This document shows positions 21,289 to 29,476 of a stretch of DNA of 49,155 nt, one piece after another; the stretch's first letter is position 1; the number at the start of each line of letters is the position of its first letter. The DNA is taken from NCBI GenBank assembly GCA_018882835.1, contig VERE01000020.1:1-49155 (forward strand), read 5' to 3'. The stretch comes from Limnohabitans sp. Lineage in GTDB: Bacteria > Pseudomonadota > Gammaproteobacteria > Burkholderiales > Burkholderiaceae_C. The notes under the pieces were generated by a model. That model made no database searches. It had not been told where the DNA came from and was given only the letters and a program-made list of their open reading frames with translations. The position numbers were made by a program, and so were the translations under genes.

Positions 21289-22578
21289 ATGTTGAGAAAG
21301 TTCATGACAGGATTGCTCGTGACAGGATTGGCTCTGGCCAGTTCGGCGTTCGCACAGGGCAAGCAAATCAAGGTTGGCGTCATTTTTGACATGTCCGGCG
21401 CCTTGGCCGCCGGCGGATCCAACGCAAGCTATTTGGGCACCAAGTACGCGATCGACATGATCAATGAGCGTGGCGGCGTCGAGGGCTACAAAATTGCCCC
21501 GATCTATGCCGATGCGCAAAGCAAGACCGAGGTGGCCATCAACGAGACAGAGCGTCTGGTGAACCAGGAGAAGGTCGATCTCATCATGGGCGTGTTCTCC
21601 TCCGCGCATTGCGTGCCAATGGCCCAACGCCTGGACCAGGCTAAAAAGTTCATGTGGGCCAACGTCTGCGTGTCCTCTGCGGTCATGAAAGACAAGAATC
21701 TGAAATATGTGTTCCGTGCGCAAGTGCACTCTGACCAGTTCGGTGAGGCTTCCTGCCGCTTCCTGTCGGAAAACGCCAAATCCAAACTGGGCAAAGATCC
21801 CAAAGACCTGAAGGTCGCCATCATCTATGAAGACGGCCCCTATGGTGCAGGCGTGGCCATGGGCAATGAATCGGTGTGCAAGCAGTTGGGCATGCAGATT
21901 TCCCTCAAGGAAGGCTATGCCGCAACCTCGCCCGATCTTTCCCCCCTGGTGACCAAACTGCGCCGCGCGCGTCCGGACGTGATCCTTCATACCGGCTACA
22001 ACCCCGACATCACTTTGTTCTTGCGCCAAGCCAAAGAGCAGGGTCTGAAGTGGAGCGCCCTGATCGGTCACGGCGCCGGCTATGGCCAGTTTGACAAACT
22101 CTTTGCCACGTTCAAGGACGATGCCAACTACATCTACAACGTCGACCCCGTCGCCGCTCAATTGCTGGACCCCAAGACGCTGCAGCCGGGCCTGGGCGCC
22201 ATCACTGCTGAAATGGTCAAGCGTTACAAAGCCGATGTCAAAGGCGATGAGATTCCCACCCACGTGTCCATGGGCTTCAACCAGACCTGGATTTTCCTGA
22301 CCGACGTGTTGCCGCGCGCCATCAAAAAATACGGTGGCTACGATCCGGAAGCGTTGCGCAAGGCTGCCCTGGATACCGACATCCCTGAAGGCGGCACCAT
22401 TCAGGGCTATGGCGTGAAGTTTTTCCCGCCGGGCCATCCGATGTCCGGTCAGAACGAGCGTTCCTCGCCGGTGGTTCACCAGTACGTCGGCAATGACACC
22501 TTCGTGGTTTGGCCAAGCGCCATCAAGAGCCGTGAGGCCGTGTTGCCCTTGCCCAAAGGCCACTCCTACGGCAACTGA
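21289..22578 (+). CDS. branched-chain-type ABC transporter substrate-binding protein
   Basis: 429 aa periplasmic binding protein of the Leu/Ile/Val (type I) class. The signal peptide MLRKFMTGLLVTGLALASSAFA is 22 residues, then QGKQIKVGVIFDMSGALAA. Other family marks are YAIDMINERGGV, a VDLIMGVFSSAHC block and VAIIYEDGPYG. Ligands of this subfamily include amino acids, amides, urea and aromatic acids; the ligand here is not deducible. AAAGGAG sits 8 bases before ATG 21289. It is first gene of a complete K-G-F-H-M operon (to 25895). Confidence 0.93.
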   Translation: MLRKFMTGLLVTGLALASSAFAQGKQIKVGVIFDMSGALAAGGSNASYLGTKYAIDMINERGGVEGYKIAPIYADAQSKTEVAINETERLVNQEKVDLIMGVFSSAHCVPMAQRLDQAKKFMWANVCVSSAVMKDKNLKYVFRAQVHSDQFGEASCRFLSENAKSKLGKDPKDLKVAIIYEDGPYGAGVAMGNESVCKQLGMQISLKEGYAATSPDLSPLVTKLRRARPDVILHTGYNPDITLFLRQAKEQGLKWSALIGHGAGYGQFDKLFATFKDDANYIYNVDPVAAQLLDPKTLQPGLGAITAEMVKRYKADVKGDEIPTHVSMGFNQTWIFLTDVLPRAIKKYGGYDPEALRKAALDTDIPEGGTIQGYGVKFFPPGHPMSGQNERSSPVVHQYVGNDTFVVWPSAIKSREAVLPLPKGHSYGN

Positions 22579-22580
22579 TT

Positions 22581-23351
22581 GTGCTGGTCGTCAACCAACT
22601 CACTAAAAAGTTCGGCGGCTTCACCGCCGTCAACGGGATTTCCTTCGAAGTCAAGCGTGGTGAAATTGTCGGACTTATTGGCCCCAATGGGTCCGGCAAG
22701 AGCACCACGTTCAACGTGCTGGCAGGGCTGTTTGCGCCCACCTCTGGCACCGTGACGTTCGATGGCCAGTCCGTGGGCGGTTTGCCGCCGTACCAAATGT
22801 GCCAGCGGGGGCTGGCGCGTACCTTCCAAATTCCTCGCCCTTTTCGCAAACTCAGCATCCTTGAGAATGCGACCCTGGCGGCGTATTACGGTGCCAGTGA
22901 GCCCATCACGCGGGGCGAGGCGCTGCGCCGCGCCGAAGACGCGCTGACCCTCATCGATTTGCCGCGCGACCCCCTGGCCAAAGTTGAAGGGCTGGGCGCT
23001 GCGGGCTTGAAAAAGCTGGAGATGGCACGCGCACTGGCCACCCAACCCAAACTGTTGCTGGCCGATGAAAGCCTGGGCGGTTTGGATGAGTCCGAGATGG
23101 AGCAAGCCGCCTTGATGCTCAAGCGCATTCGCGATGAGCGCGGCATCACCATCATCTGGGTCGAGCACATCATGGGCGTGCTCATGAAGGTCATTGACCG
23201 CTGCCTGGTGCTGGACCATGGCGAGTTGATCGCCCAAGGCACGCCTTCTGAGGTGGCCCACGACCCGCGCGTGGTCGAGGTTTACCTGGGCACGGACGCC
23301 CACAGTGTGCAGCAACAGGTAGGCCGCGAGGCCGTTGCCGAGGGGGCTTGA
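22581..23351 (+). CDS. branched-chain-type ABC transporter ATP-binding protein (LivG-like)
   Basis: 256 aa. Walker A GPNGSGKS is at 34-41, and Walker B LLLADE ends at 163 followed by the D-loop region SLGGLDE. The helical part contains RGLARTFQIPRPFRKLSILEN, usual for LivG. The signature motif is atypical: where LSGGQ or LSYGxQR is expected the sequence reads LGAAGLKKLEMARA (138-151). This probably reflects a LivG subgroup rather than damage, because the frame and other motifs are intact. The start is GTG at 22581, 2 bp after the binding protein. Its stop overlaps the start of the next ATPase gene. Confidence 0.9.
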   Translation: MLVVNQLTKKFGGFTAVNGISFEVKRGEIVGLIGPNGSGKSTTFNVLAGLFAPTSGTVTFDGQSVGGLPPYQMCQRGLARTFQIPRPFRKLSILENATLAAYYGASEPITRGEALRRAEDALTLIDLPRDPLAKVEGLGAAGLKKLEMARALATQPKLLLADESLGGLDESEMEQAALMLKRIRDERGITIIWVEHIMGVLMKVIDRCLVLDHGELIAQGTPSEVAHDPRVVEVYLGTDAHSVQQQVGREAVAEGA

Positions 23352-24055
23352 TGCTCGAGTTGAAGAATATCAATGCCGGATATGGCACGTTTCAAGCGCT
23401 GTTCGATGTCTCGCTGAGCGTCAAGGCGGGCGAGGCGATTGCGGTGATTGGCCCCAACGGCGCAGGCAAAACAACCTTGTTGCGCGTGATGTCCCGCTTG
23501 CTGGAGGCCAGCGCGGGTGACATGGTCATGGAGGGCCGCTCTTACCGCGACTTGCCCTCGCATGAGGTGGTCGGGCTGGGCATCGCCCAGGTACCAGAGG
23601 GGCGTCGCTTGTTCCCGCGCCTGACCGTGGAGGACAACCTGAAAATGGGCGCCTACACACCGGCAGCGCGCGCCAAGCGCCTGGAAAAGCTGGACTATGT
23701 GTACTCGCTGTTTCCGCGCATGGCCGAGCGACGCCACCAATTGGCAGGCACCATGTCGGGCGGCGAGCAGCAAATGTGCGCCATCGGGCGTGCGCTGATG
23801 AGTGGCCCCAAGCTGCTGTTGCTGGACGAACCCTCTGCCGGTCTGGCGCCTGTCATCGTGCAGTCCATTTTTGAGTTGATGCACCGCATTCGCGCCGAGG
23901 GCTACACCGTGCTCATCGTCGAGCAAAACATTCAACAGGTGCTCAAGGTGGTGGACCGTGGCTACCTGATCGAGACCGGAAAAATCCGGGCCAGTGGAAC
24001 CGCTGCCGAACTGCTCGCCAGCGATGAAGTGCAAAAAGCCTACCTTGGGGTGTGA
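23351..24055 (+). CDS. branched-chain-type ABC transporter ATP-binding protein (LivF-like)
   Basis: 234 aa, the usual LivF length. Walker A GPNGAGKT is near 37-44, with RGLFPRLTV-type text (EGRRLFPRLTVEDNL). The signature MSGGEQQM is canonical and Walker B LLLLDEPSAGLAP is complete. It pairs with the LivG-like subunit to energise the importer. ATG 23351 overlaps the previous stop by one base. A TTG three bases earlier is an alternative but less likely. Confidence 0.93.
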   Translation: MLELKNINAGYGTFQALFDVSLSVKAGEAIAVIGPNGAGKTTLLRVMSRLLEASAGDMVMEGRSYRDLPSHEVVGLGIAQVPEGRRLFPRLTVEDNLKMGAYTPAARAKRLEKLDYVYSLFPRMAERRHQLAGTMSGGEQQMCAIGRALMSGPKLLLLDEPSAGLAPVIVQSIFELMHRIRAEGYTVLIVEQNIQQVLKVVDRGYLIETGKIRASGTAAELLASDEVQKAYLGV

Positions 24056-24924
24056 TGGAATTCTTTGACATTTTCCTTGTCGAGGCCATGCTCAATGGCC
24101 TCTTGCTGGGCGGCTTGCTGGCCTTGCTGTCCCTGGGGCTGAACCTGATCTTTGGCGTCATCGACGTGGTGTGGATTTCCTACGCCGAGTTGATGATGAT
24201 CGGGATGTACGCCATTTACTGGACCCACACCATGATGGGGTGGCCCTTGTACCTGGCGTTTGTGGTGGGCGTTGGTGGCGTCGCGCTGTTGGGAGCCGCC
24301 ATGCACTGGTTCATCATCCGGCCGGTGCTTTCCGCCGAGCCTATCAACCAATTGCTGGTGACCGGTGGCGTGCTGTTTTTTCTGCAGGCAGTGGCAACGG
24401 TCGTGTTTGGCATCGACTTCAAAAACATTGGCATTCGCTTGCCCAGTTTCATGCTGGGCGACATCAGCCTGTCAATGGCACGCCTGATCGCGTTTGCCGT
24501 GGCCATGGTGGCCATTGCCGCAACTTATTTGTTCCTGAACAAAACCTACGCCGGCACGGCCATCCGGGCCATCAGCCAGGACCGCAGCATCATGCCGTTG
24601 ATGGGCGTGAACCCGGGACGCATTTACTTGCTCACCTCTGCGGTGGGTGGCGCGCTCGCTGGGCTGGCCGCCTGTTTGTTGGTGCTGCAATACGATATCC
24701 ACCCGGCCATTGGCCTGTCGTTCGGCCCCATCACTTTTTTGGTCTGCGTGATGGGCGGCCTGGGCAACCTGATCGGCGGCTTTGTGGCGGCTTTCATCTT
24801 CGCGCAATTGATCTCGGTGGGTGGCTTTGTGTTTGCCATCGAGTGGGGCTATGTGCTGGCGTTTGTGTTCTTCATCGCCATGATGTTCATTCGCCCTGAG
24901 GGCATTCTGACGCAACGGCGGTGA
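24055..24924 (+). CDS. branched-chain-type ABC transporter permease (LivH-like)
   Basis: 289 aa, about eight membrane helices. It opens with MEFFDIFLVEAMLNGLLLGG. The conserved GLNLIFGVIDVVWISYAELM and AVGGALAGLAACL blocks are typical of LivH. It forms one half of the inner-membrane channel. The ATG at 24055 shares a base with the LivF stop (TGATG); a GTG at 24052 is possible. It is followed directly by the LivM-like gene. Confidence 0.92.
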   Translation: MEFFDIFLVEAMLNGLLLGGLLALLSLGLNLIFGVIDVVWISYAELMMIGMYAIYWTHTMMGWPLYLAFVVGVGGVALLGAAMHWFIIRPVLSAEPINQLLVTGGVLFFLQAVATVVFGIDFKNIGIRLPSFMLGDISLSMARLIAFAVAMVAIAATYLFLNKTYAGTAIRAISQDRSIMPLMGVNPGRIYLLTSAVGGALAGLAACLLVLQYDIHPAIGLSFGPITFLVCVMGGLGNLIGGFVAAFIFAQLISVGGFVFAIEWGYVLAFVFFIAMMFIRPEGILTQRR

Positions 24925-24926
24925 AC

Positions 24927-25895
24927 ATGAGCAACTTCACATCCACCCATTTTTTCCGCGTGCTGCTGGCGTTGCTGGTGGCCGCGCCCTGGCTGGGCCT
25001 GGGCCCTTATCCGCTGCACCTCATCATCATGTCCTTGTTGCTGGGGTTCATTTACACCAGTTGGGCTTTGATGGGGCGCCTGGGACTGGTCAGCCTGGGG
25101 CATGGTGCTTTTTTGGGGATCGGTGCCTACTCGGTGGTCCTGTTGTGGAACCAATATGGCTTGTCACCTTTTATCGGCACCCTGGTGGCTTTGGCGGTCA
25201 CCGTGGTCCTGGCCTTGATCATTGGCTACCCGTGTTTCCGGTTCAAGATCGTTGGCCATTATTTCGCGCTGGTGACCCTGGCTTTGGCCGAGGTGGTGCG
25301 CCTGGTCATTGTGGCTGAGCGCGATCTCACCGGTGGATCACTGGGGCTGACGCCCAAGCCAGGCATTGCCGAAGGTTCTACTTTCTCCGTGTGGGCCATG
25401 CAATCGTCGACCCGTGTGGTCTGGTTTTACCTGATCCTGCTGTGCTGGCTGTTTGCGCTGTGGGTCTGGCGCCGCGTCGACCACAGCATGCAGCGCGATG
25501 CCTTGCAAGCCATCAGCGAAGAGGAAGACGCAGCAGCCTCCATCGGTATCAATGTCACCCGCACCAAGTTGCAGATCACGGTGTTGTCTGCCGTCATGAC
25601 TTGTCTGGGCGGGGTCCTGTATGCCCAATACCAGCTGTACATCAACCCTGAAACCGTGTCCGGCATCGGCATCTCGTTGCAGATTGTGTTTGGTGTGATT
25701 GCCGGCGGCATGTTTGTCATGCTCGGCCCCACCTTTGGTGCGGTTTTCCTGCTGGCCTTGCAAGAGATTCTGCGCGTGCTGATTGGCAACCAGGTGCACG
25801 GCCTGGATCTGCTGATTTACGGCGCGTTGCTGGTGTTTTTCATCATCAAGATGCCCAAGGGCATCTTGGGGACCTGGCTGGATCGTCGCGCCTGA
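24927..25895 (+). CDS. branched-chain-type ABC transporter permease (LivM-like)
   Basis: 322 aa with about nine membrane helices. It contains LGLVSLGHGAFLGIGAYS, the LivM hallmark, and a cytosolic EEEDAAASIGINVTRTKL loop that contacts the ATPases. The ATG at 24927 was chosen over a GTG at 24921 that overlaps the livH-like stop. It ends the operon. Its TGA abuts the stop codon of the convergent next gene with no gap. Confidence 0.92.
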   Translation: MSNFTSTHFFRVLLALLVAAPWLGLGPYPLHLIIMSLLLGFIYTSWALMGRLGLVSLGHGAFLGIGAYSVVLLWNQYGLSPFIGTLVALAVTVVLALIIGYPCFRFKIVGHYFALVTLALAEVVRLVIVAERDLTGGSLGLTPKPGIAEGSTFSVWAMQSSTRVVWFYLILLCWLFALWVWRRVDHSMQRDALQAISEEEDAAASIGINVTRTKLQITVLSAVMTCLGGVLYAQYQLYINPETVSGIGISLQIVFGVIAGGMFVMLGPTFGAVFLLALQEILRVLIGNQVHGLDLLIYGALLVFFIIKMPKGILGTWLDRRA

Positions 25896-25913
25896 TCAGA
25901 TCGGGGCGACGAT
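25882..25913. terminator. hairpin spanning two abutting convergent stop codons
   Basis: ATCGTCGC (25882-25889) and GCGACGAT (25906-25913) form a perfect 8-bp stem. The loop contains TGATCA, in which the livM-like stop (25893-25895) and the stop of the convergent gene (25896-25898) lie back to back. It could work as a bidirectional terminator, although neither side has a strong T-run. Confidence 0.45.
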
Positions 25914-26651
25914 TTCGTGCCGAACGCTGCGCACATCCATTTCGAACGCCAATTCTTGAATGGGTGGGCGGCAAATGTGCCAACTCAAGCCGGGCCCCAA
26001 CATGCCACGGACTGCAAACTCGGGTGCCACCAAATGGGCAAAGTCATGAACGGTGTACACCTGCGCAGCTGTCAGCCGCGACCAGTCGGCGTTCAGGCCC
26101 CGGGCGCGCGCTTGCATGGTGTCCAAAACGTAGCCCGCCTTGGTGGCGATGCCGCTGGGACTGAGATCGCCACGCGCAATGATGCCCTCGGGAAAGGGCT
26201 GGTCTTCTGGCCACTCGCCGCTGCCGGCAATGACCCAATCGCGCGGCAAGCTGCTGTCTTCTGGAACGGTGTAGGTGAACGCGTAGAAACCCGGTTCCTG
26301 GGGCGGATTGAATTGGGGGGCCAAGTTGCTGCGACCCACCGGGTTGAGGTTGTTGCGAAACAAGCCCCAGTCGCTCAGCACCTGGACATAGCCTTTGTTG
26401 AAGTCCTTGAAACCTTGCAAGCTGAAGGCTGCGGGGGAGCGCAACTCGCAAGCCGCCAAAGCTGTCAGCGGCCGATGTGCCTGGGTCAAATGCGTGCGGA
26501 TCCACTCAAAGCCCTGCGCCATGGGCACGGGCTGAGAAAAGCGGACACGCCGAAAGGCAAAGCCGGGCGCGGCAATCACGCCCTGAGAGTAAGGAAAGCC
26601 GCCTTCCAGAAACGAATAGCCGCCATCGGCAAAGAGGTGAAGCTTGGACAT
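25896..26651 (-). CDS. unrecognised protein, possibly RidA-like
   Basis: 251 aa, no signal peptide or membrane segment. It starts MSKLHLFADGGYSFLEGGF and is rich in aromatics. A central block (ELRSPAAFSLQGF, then FNKGYVQVL, then NPVGRSN and PQEPGFYAFTYTVPE) has the spacing of the YjgF/RidA trimer fold, where a Tyr near the helix end precedes an Arg and a short Pro-rich strand. I regard that link as a weak inference, not an identification. GCCAGGAG lies upstream of the ATG at 26651. The gene is head to head with a MocA-type oxidoreductase gene, and their start regions overlap, so the two are probably controlled together. Confidence 0.72.
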   Translation of the reverse strand: MSKLHLFADGGYSFLEGGFPYSQGVIAAPGFAFRRVRFSQPVPMAQGFEWIRTHLTQAHRPLTALAACELRSPAAFSLQGFKDFNKGYVQVLSDWGLFRNNLNPVGRSNLAPQFNPPQEPGFYAFTYTVPEDSSLPRDWVIAGSGEWPEDQPFPEGIIARGDLSPSGIATKAGYVLDTMQARARGLNADWSRLTAAQVYTVHDFAHLVAPEFAVRGMLGPGLSWHICRPPIQELAFEMDVRSVRHEIVAPI

Positions 26652-27633
26652 CAATGAAACTCCTGGCATGGCCGTGATGGGTCTGGGTGTGGTGGGTCGA
26701 CGGATGATAGAGCAAGTCGCCCTGCACCGTGGCTGGCGCATTGCCAGCGCCTACGATGCAGACCCTGCTGTTCGCGCCGCCCTTCAAAAGGATCACCCTG
26801 GCTGCAATGTCGTCGACAATGCGGCCGCTGCAATGGCCCACCCCGGCGTGGATTTGGTCTATGTCGCCGTGCCCCCCCTGTTTCACCATGAACTGGTGTT
26901 GCAGGCCATCGCCGCAGGCCGTGCTGTTTTGTGCGAAAAGCCATTGGGTATCGATGTCAGTCAAAGCCAGCGCCTGGCTCAGGCCATGAACCAAAGTGGC
27001 TTGCCGCAAGCCGTCAATTTTGTGTTTTCCTCTTCCGATGCTGTTGACCGCCTGGCACAGGGTCTGCAAGCCCCGGACTTTGACCTGCGATCGATTGAAA
27101 TTCGCTTGCATTTCAAAGAGTGGCCACGCGATTGGCAGCGTGGTGCCGCCTGGCTCACCCAGGCCAATCAGGGCGGCTTTGTGCGCGAGGTGTTGTCACA
27201 TTTCATTTACCTGCTGATCCGATTGCGCGGCCCTGTGCGCCTGTGCGGGACCCAAGTGCTCAGCCCGGTAGCGGGGGCGGCCGAGATCAGCGCGCAGGCG
27301 TTGCTGGACGCAGCGGGAGTTCCAGTCTCGGTCAGCGGCGTGGTGGGCGGGAGTGGGCCGGATGTGGTGGAAGCCCGCTTCATCGGCGCATCCCAAGCAT
27401 ATGTGCTCAGCGATTGGTATCATTTGATGCACCATGATGCGCATCACCCGCAAGGGCAAAAGGTGCAAGGCTTGCCAGAGAGTCCACGCGTTGCCACTTA
27501 CCAGCGCCAGTTGAACCAATTGTTGTCCTTGCTCAAAGCTCAACCGCATTCCTTGGCGTCGTTTGACACTGCTTTGGCGGTTCAAGTGTTGATCGAGGCT
27601 GTGTTGGCGCAGCGCCAAATTTCTGATTTTTAA
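26644..27633 (+). CDS. Gfo/Idh/MocA family oxidoreductase
   Basis: 329 aa from TTG 26644. The N-terminal Rossmann fold shows VMGLGVVGRR (GxGxxG), VDLVYVAVPP and the cofactor/catalytic motif CEKPLG. The C-terminal domain has GGFVREVLSHFIYLL, where the histidine may be catalytic. It would oxidise or reduce a sugar-like or cyclic hydroxyl substrate with NAD(P). The start is uncertain: TTG 26644 has AGAGGTG at 4-base spacing but overlaps the divergent gene by 8 bp; the ATG at 26668 would begin MAVMGLGVVG with no clear ribosome site. The C-terminal half is less conserved in appearance than in typical family members. Confidence 0.83.
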   Translation: MDINETPGMAVMGLGVVGRRMIEQVALHRGWRIASAYDADPAVRAALQKDHPGCNVVDNAAAAMAHPGVDLVYVAVPPLFHHELVLQAIAAGRAVLCEKPLGIDVSQSQRLAQAMNQSGLPQAVNFVFSSSDAVDRLAQGLQAPDFDLRSIEIRLHFKEWPRDWQRGAAWLTQANQGGFVREVLSHFIYLLIRLRGPVRLCGTQVLSPVAGAAEISAQALLDAAGVPVSVSGVVGGSGPDVVEARFIGASQAYVLSDWYHLMHHDAHHPQGQKVQGLPESPRVATYQRQLNQLLSLLKAQPHSLASFDTALAVQVLIEAVLAQRQISDF

Positions 27634-27645
27634 AGAGGTCTCTTC

Positions 27646-28647
27646 ATGTCCATTCCAACTTCCATGAATTTCGTCGATCACGGCCAGGGCGGCGAGCCAG
27701 AGGTGCTGGTGCCGGCGCAGTGCGCGGTGCCACATCCGGCGGCAGGTGAGGTGCTGGTGCGTGTGGCTTATGCGGGCGTCAACCGTCCCGACTGCCTGCA
27801 GCGCAGCGGCCGTTACCCCCCGCCCGTCGGGGCTTCACCCATTGTGGGGCTGGAGGTGTCGGGCGAGGTCGTGGCGCTGGGCGAGGGCGTGACCCAGTGG
27901 AAGCTGGGCGACAAGTTGTGCGCCCTGACCAACGGCGGCGCCTATGCAGAATACGTGACCGTGCCCCAGGGCCAGGCCTTGCCCATTCCCAAAGGCTATT
28001 CCATGCTGCAAGCCGCCGCCTTGCCAGAGAACTTCTTCACCGTCTGGACCAACGTGTTCCAGCGCGGCAAGCTGCAAAAGGGCGAGACCTTTCTGGTGCA
28101 TGGCGGCTCTTCTGGCATCGGCTTGACGGCGATCCAGTTGGCCCACGCCTTTGGCGCCAAGGTTTTTTGCACAGTTGGCAATGACGCCAAGGCCCAGGCA
28201 TGCCGCGATGTCGGAGCTGATGTGGCCATCAACTACCGCAGCCAGGATTTCGTGGAAGTGGTCATGGCGCACACCCAAAAGCAAGGCGTGAACATGGTGC
28301 TCGACATGGTGGGTGGCAGCTACATTCAGCGCAACCTGCAAGTGTTGTCCCCGGATGGGCGTCTGGTCCAGATTGCTTTCCTGCAACCCTCCAAAGTGGA
28401 GGTGGACTGGGTCTCGCTGATGGCCAAACGTTTGACCTTCACCGGCTCCACTTTGCGTCCACGCACGGCGGCTGACAAAGCCCAGATGGCGCGCGAGCTG
28501 AACCAGCATGTGTGGCCCTTGCTCGAGGCGGGCAGTGTCAAGCCTGTGATCTACAAAGTGTTCGAGCTGGCGCAAGCCAACCAGGCGCATGCGCTCATGG
28601 AGTCGTCCGAGCACATTGGCAAGATCATGCTGAAGGTTGCTGGCTGA
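27646..28647 (+). CDS. NAD(P)H:quinone oxidoreductase, zinc-free MDR type
   Basis: 333 aa medium-chain reductase of the quinone oxidoreductase (zeta-crystallin/PIG3-like) group. It shows YAGVNRPDCLQRSGRYPPP, GLEVSGEVVALG, LPENFFTVWTNVF and the nucleotide-binding HGGSSGIGLTAIQLA. No zinc-ligand cysteines of the alcohol-dehydrogenase kind are seen. It reduces quinones or enones with NAD(P)H. AAAGAGG lies 9 bases before ATG 27646. It starts a co-directional run that continues to 32560. Confidence 0.92.
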   Translation: MSIPTSMNFVDHGQGGEPEVLVPAQCAVPHPAAGEVLVRVAYAGVNRPDCLQRSGRYPPPVGASPIVGLEVSGEVVALGEGVTQWKLGDKLCALTNGGAYAEYVTVPQGQALPIPKGYSMLQAAALPENFFTVWTNVFQRGKLQKGETFLVHGGSSGIGLTAIQLAHAFGAKVFCTVGNDAKAQACRDVGADVAINYRSQDFVEVVMAHTQKQGVNMVLDMVGGSYIQRNLQVLSPDGRLVQIAFLQPSKVEVDWVSLMAKRLTFTGSTLRPRTAADKAQMARELNQHVWPLLEAGSVKPVIYKVFELAQANQAHALMESSEHIGKIMLKVAG

Positions 28648-28648
28648 C

Positions 28649-29452
28649 ATGTTGCGCCTGTGCTGGCGTGCCTTGCTCTGGTTGGCGTGTTTCAGCGCGA
28701 GCTTGGCCTCTTCACAAACGACTGCGGTGTTCGAACCCTTGGTGGCCGCCGACCACCGCAGTGCGGCCAACAGGGTGCGTGACCCTTATCGCCATCCCGC
28801 ACAGACGCTGGCATTCTTTGGCATTCAAGCCCATCACACGGTAGTGGAAGTGCTGCCCGGCAGTTCTGGCTACTACCTGGAAATCCTGGCGCCGTGGCTG
28901 CGTGCCCAAGGCCGCTACATAGCTGCCAACAGGGACGCGTCTTTGCCCCAGTACATCCCCGACCACCGAAAGCTGTTGGCCCGCCTTCAAACCGAGTCGG
29001 CGCTTTACGGGCAGGTGACGGTCACGCCCTTTCGGGCGGATCGCCATGCGATAGCCCCTGAGGGCAGCGCAGATGTGGTGATCAGCTTTCGAAATTTGCA
29101 CAACTGGATGGAACGCAACGAGTTGGCTGAATCCTTGAGTGCCTTTTACAAAGCGCTCAAGCCGGGCGGTGTTCTGGGCATTGTGGATCACCGGGCGCGG
29201 GACGACTTGCCTGAAGAGCAGCAATTGGCGAAAGGCTATGTTCGCCAATCCAGTGCGATTGCCCTGATCGAGAAGGCGGGCTTCAAGTTCGTGGCCGCAT
29301 CCGAGGTCAATGCCAATCCCAAAGACACCAAGGACCATCCGGAAGGAGTCTGGACCTTGCCGCCGGTTTACCGCCTGAAAGACCAGGACCGTGCGAAGTA
29401 CCAGTCGATTGGCGAAAGCGATCGCTTCACCCTGAAGTTTGTCAAGCCTTGA
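28649..29452 (+). CDS. exported class I SAM-methyltransferase-like protein
   Basis: 267 aa. An apparent signal peptide (MLRLCWRALLWLACFSASLASS) precedes a Rossmann methyltransferase-like domain. I see the NRVRDPYRHPAQTLAFFGI entry typical of COG4798-type proteins, a motif I-like VVEVLPGSSGYYLEILAP, and VVISFRNLHNWM followed by LKPGGVLGIVDHRA. The motif I glycines are VLPGSSGYY, close to the cytosolic GxGxG pattern. Because SAM is cytosolic, an exported fold suggests either a non-methyltransferase role or a retained membrane-tethered enzyme. An in-frame TTG at 28637 would overlap the previous gene; ATG 28649 is preferred. Confidence 0.83.
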   Translation: MLRLCWRALLWLACFSASLASSQTTAVFEPLVAADHRSAANRVRDPYRHPAQTLAFFGIQAHHTVVEVLPGSSGYYLEILAPWLRAQGRYIAANRDASLPQYIPDHRKLLARLQTESALYGQVTVTPFRADRHAIAPEGSADVVISFRNLHNWMERNELAESLSAFYKALKPGGVLGIVDHRARDDLPEEQQLAKGYVRQSSAIALIEKAGFKFVAASEVNANPKDTKDHPEGVWTLPPVYRLKDQDRAKYQSIGESDRFTLKFVKP

Positions 29453-29476
29453 AACATTGAACGACACGAGGATTCC

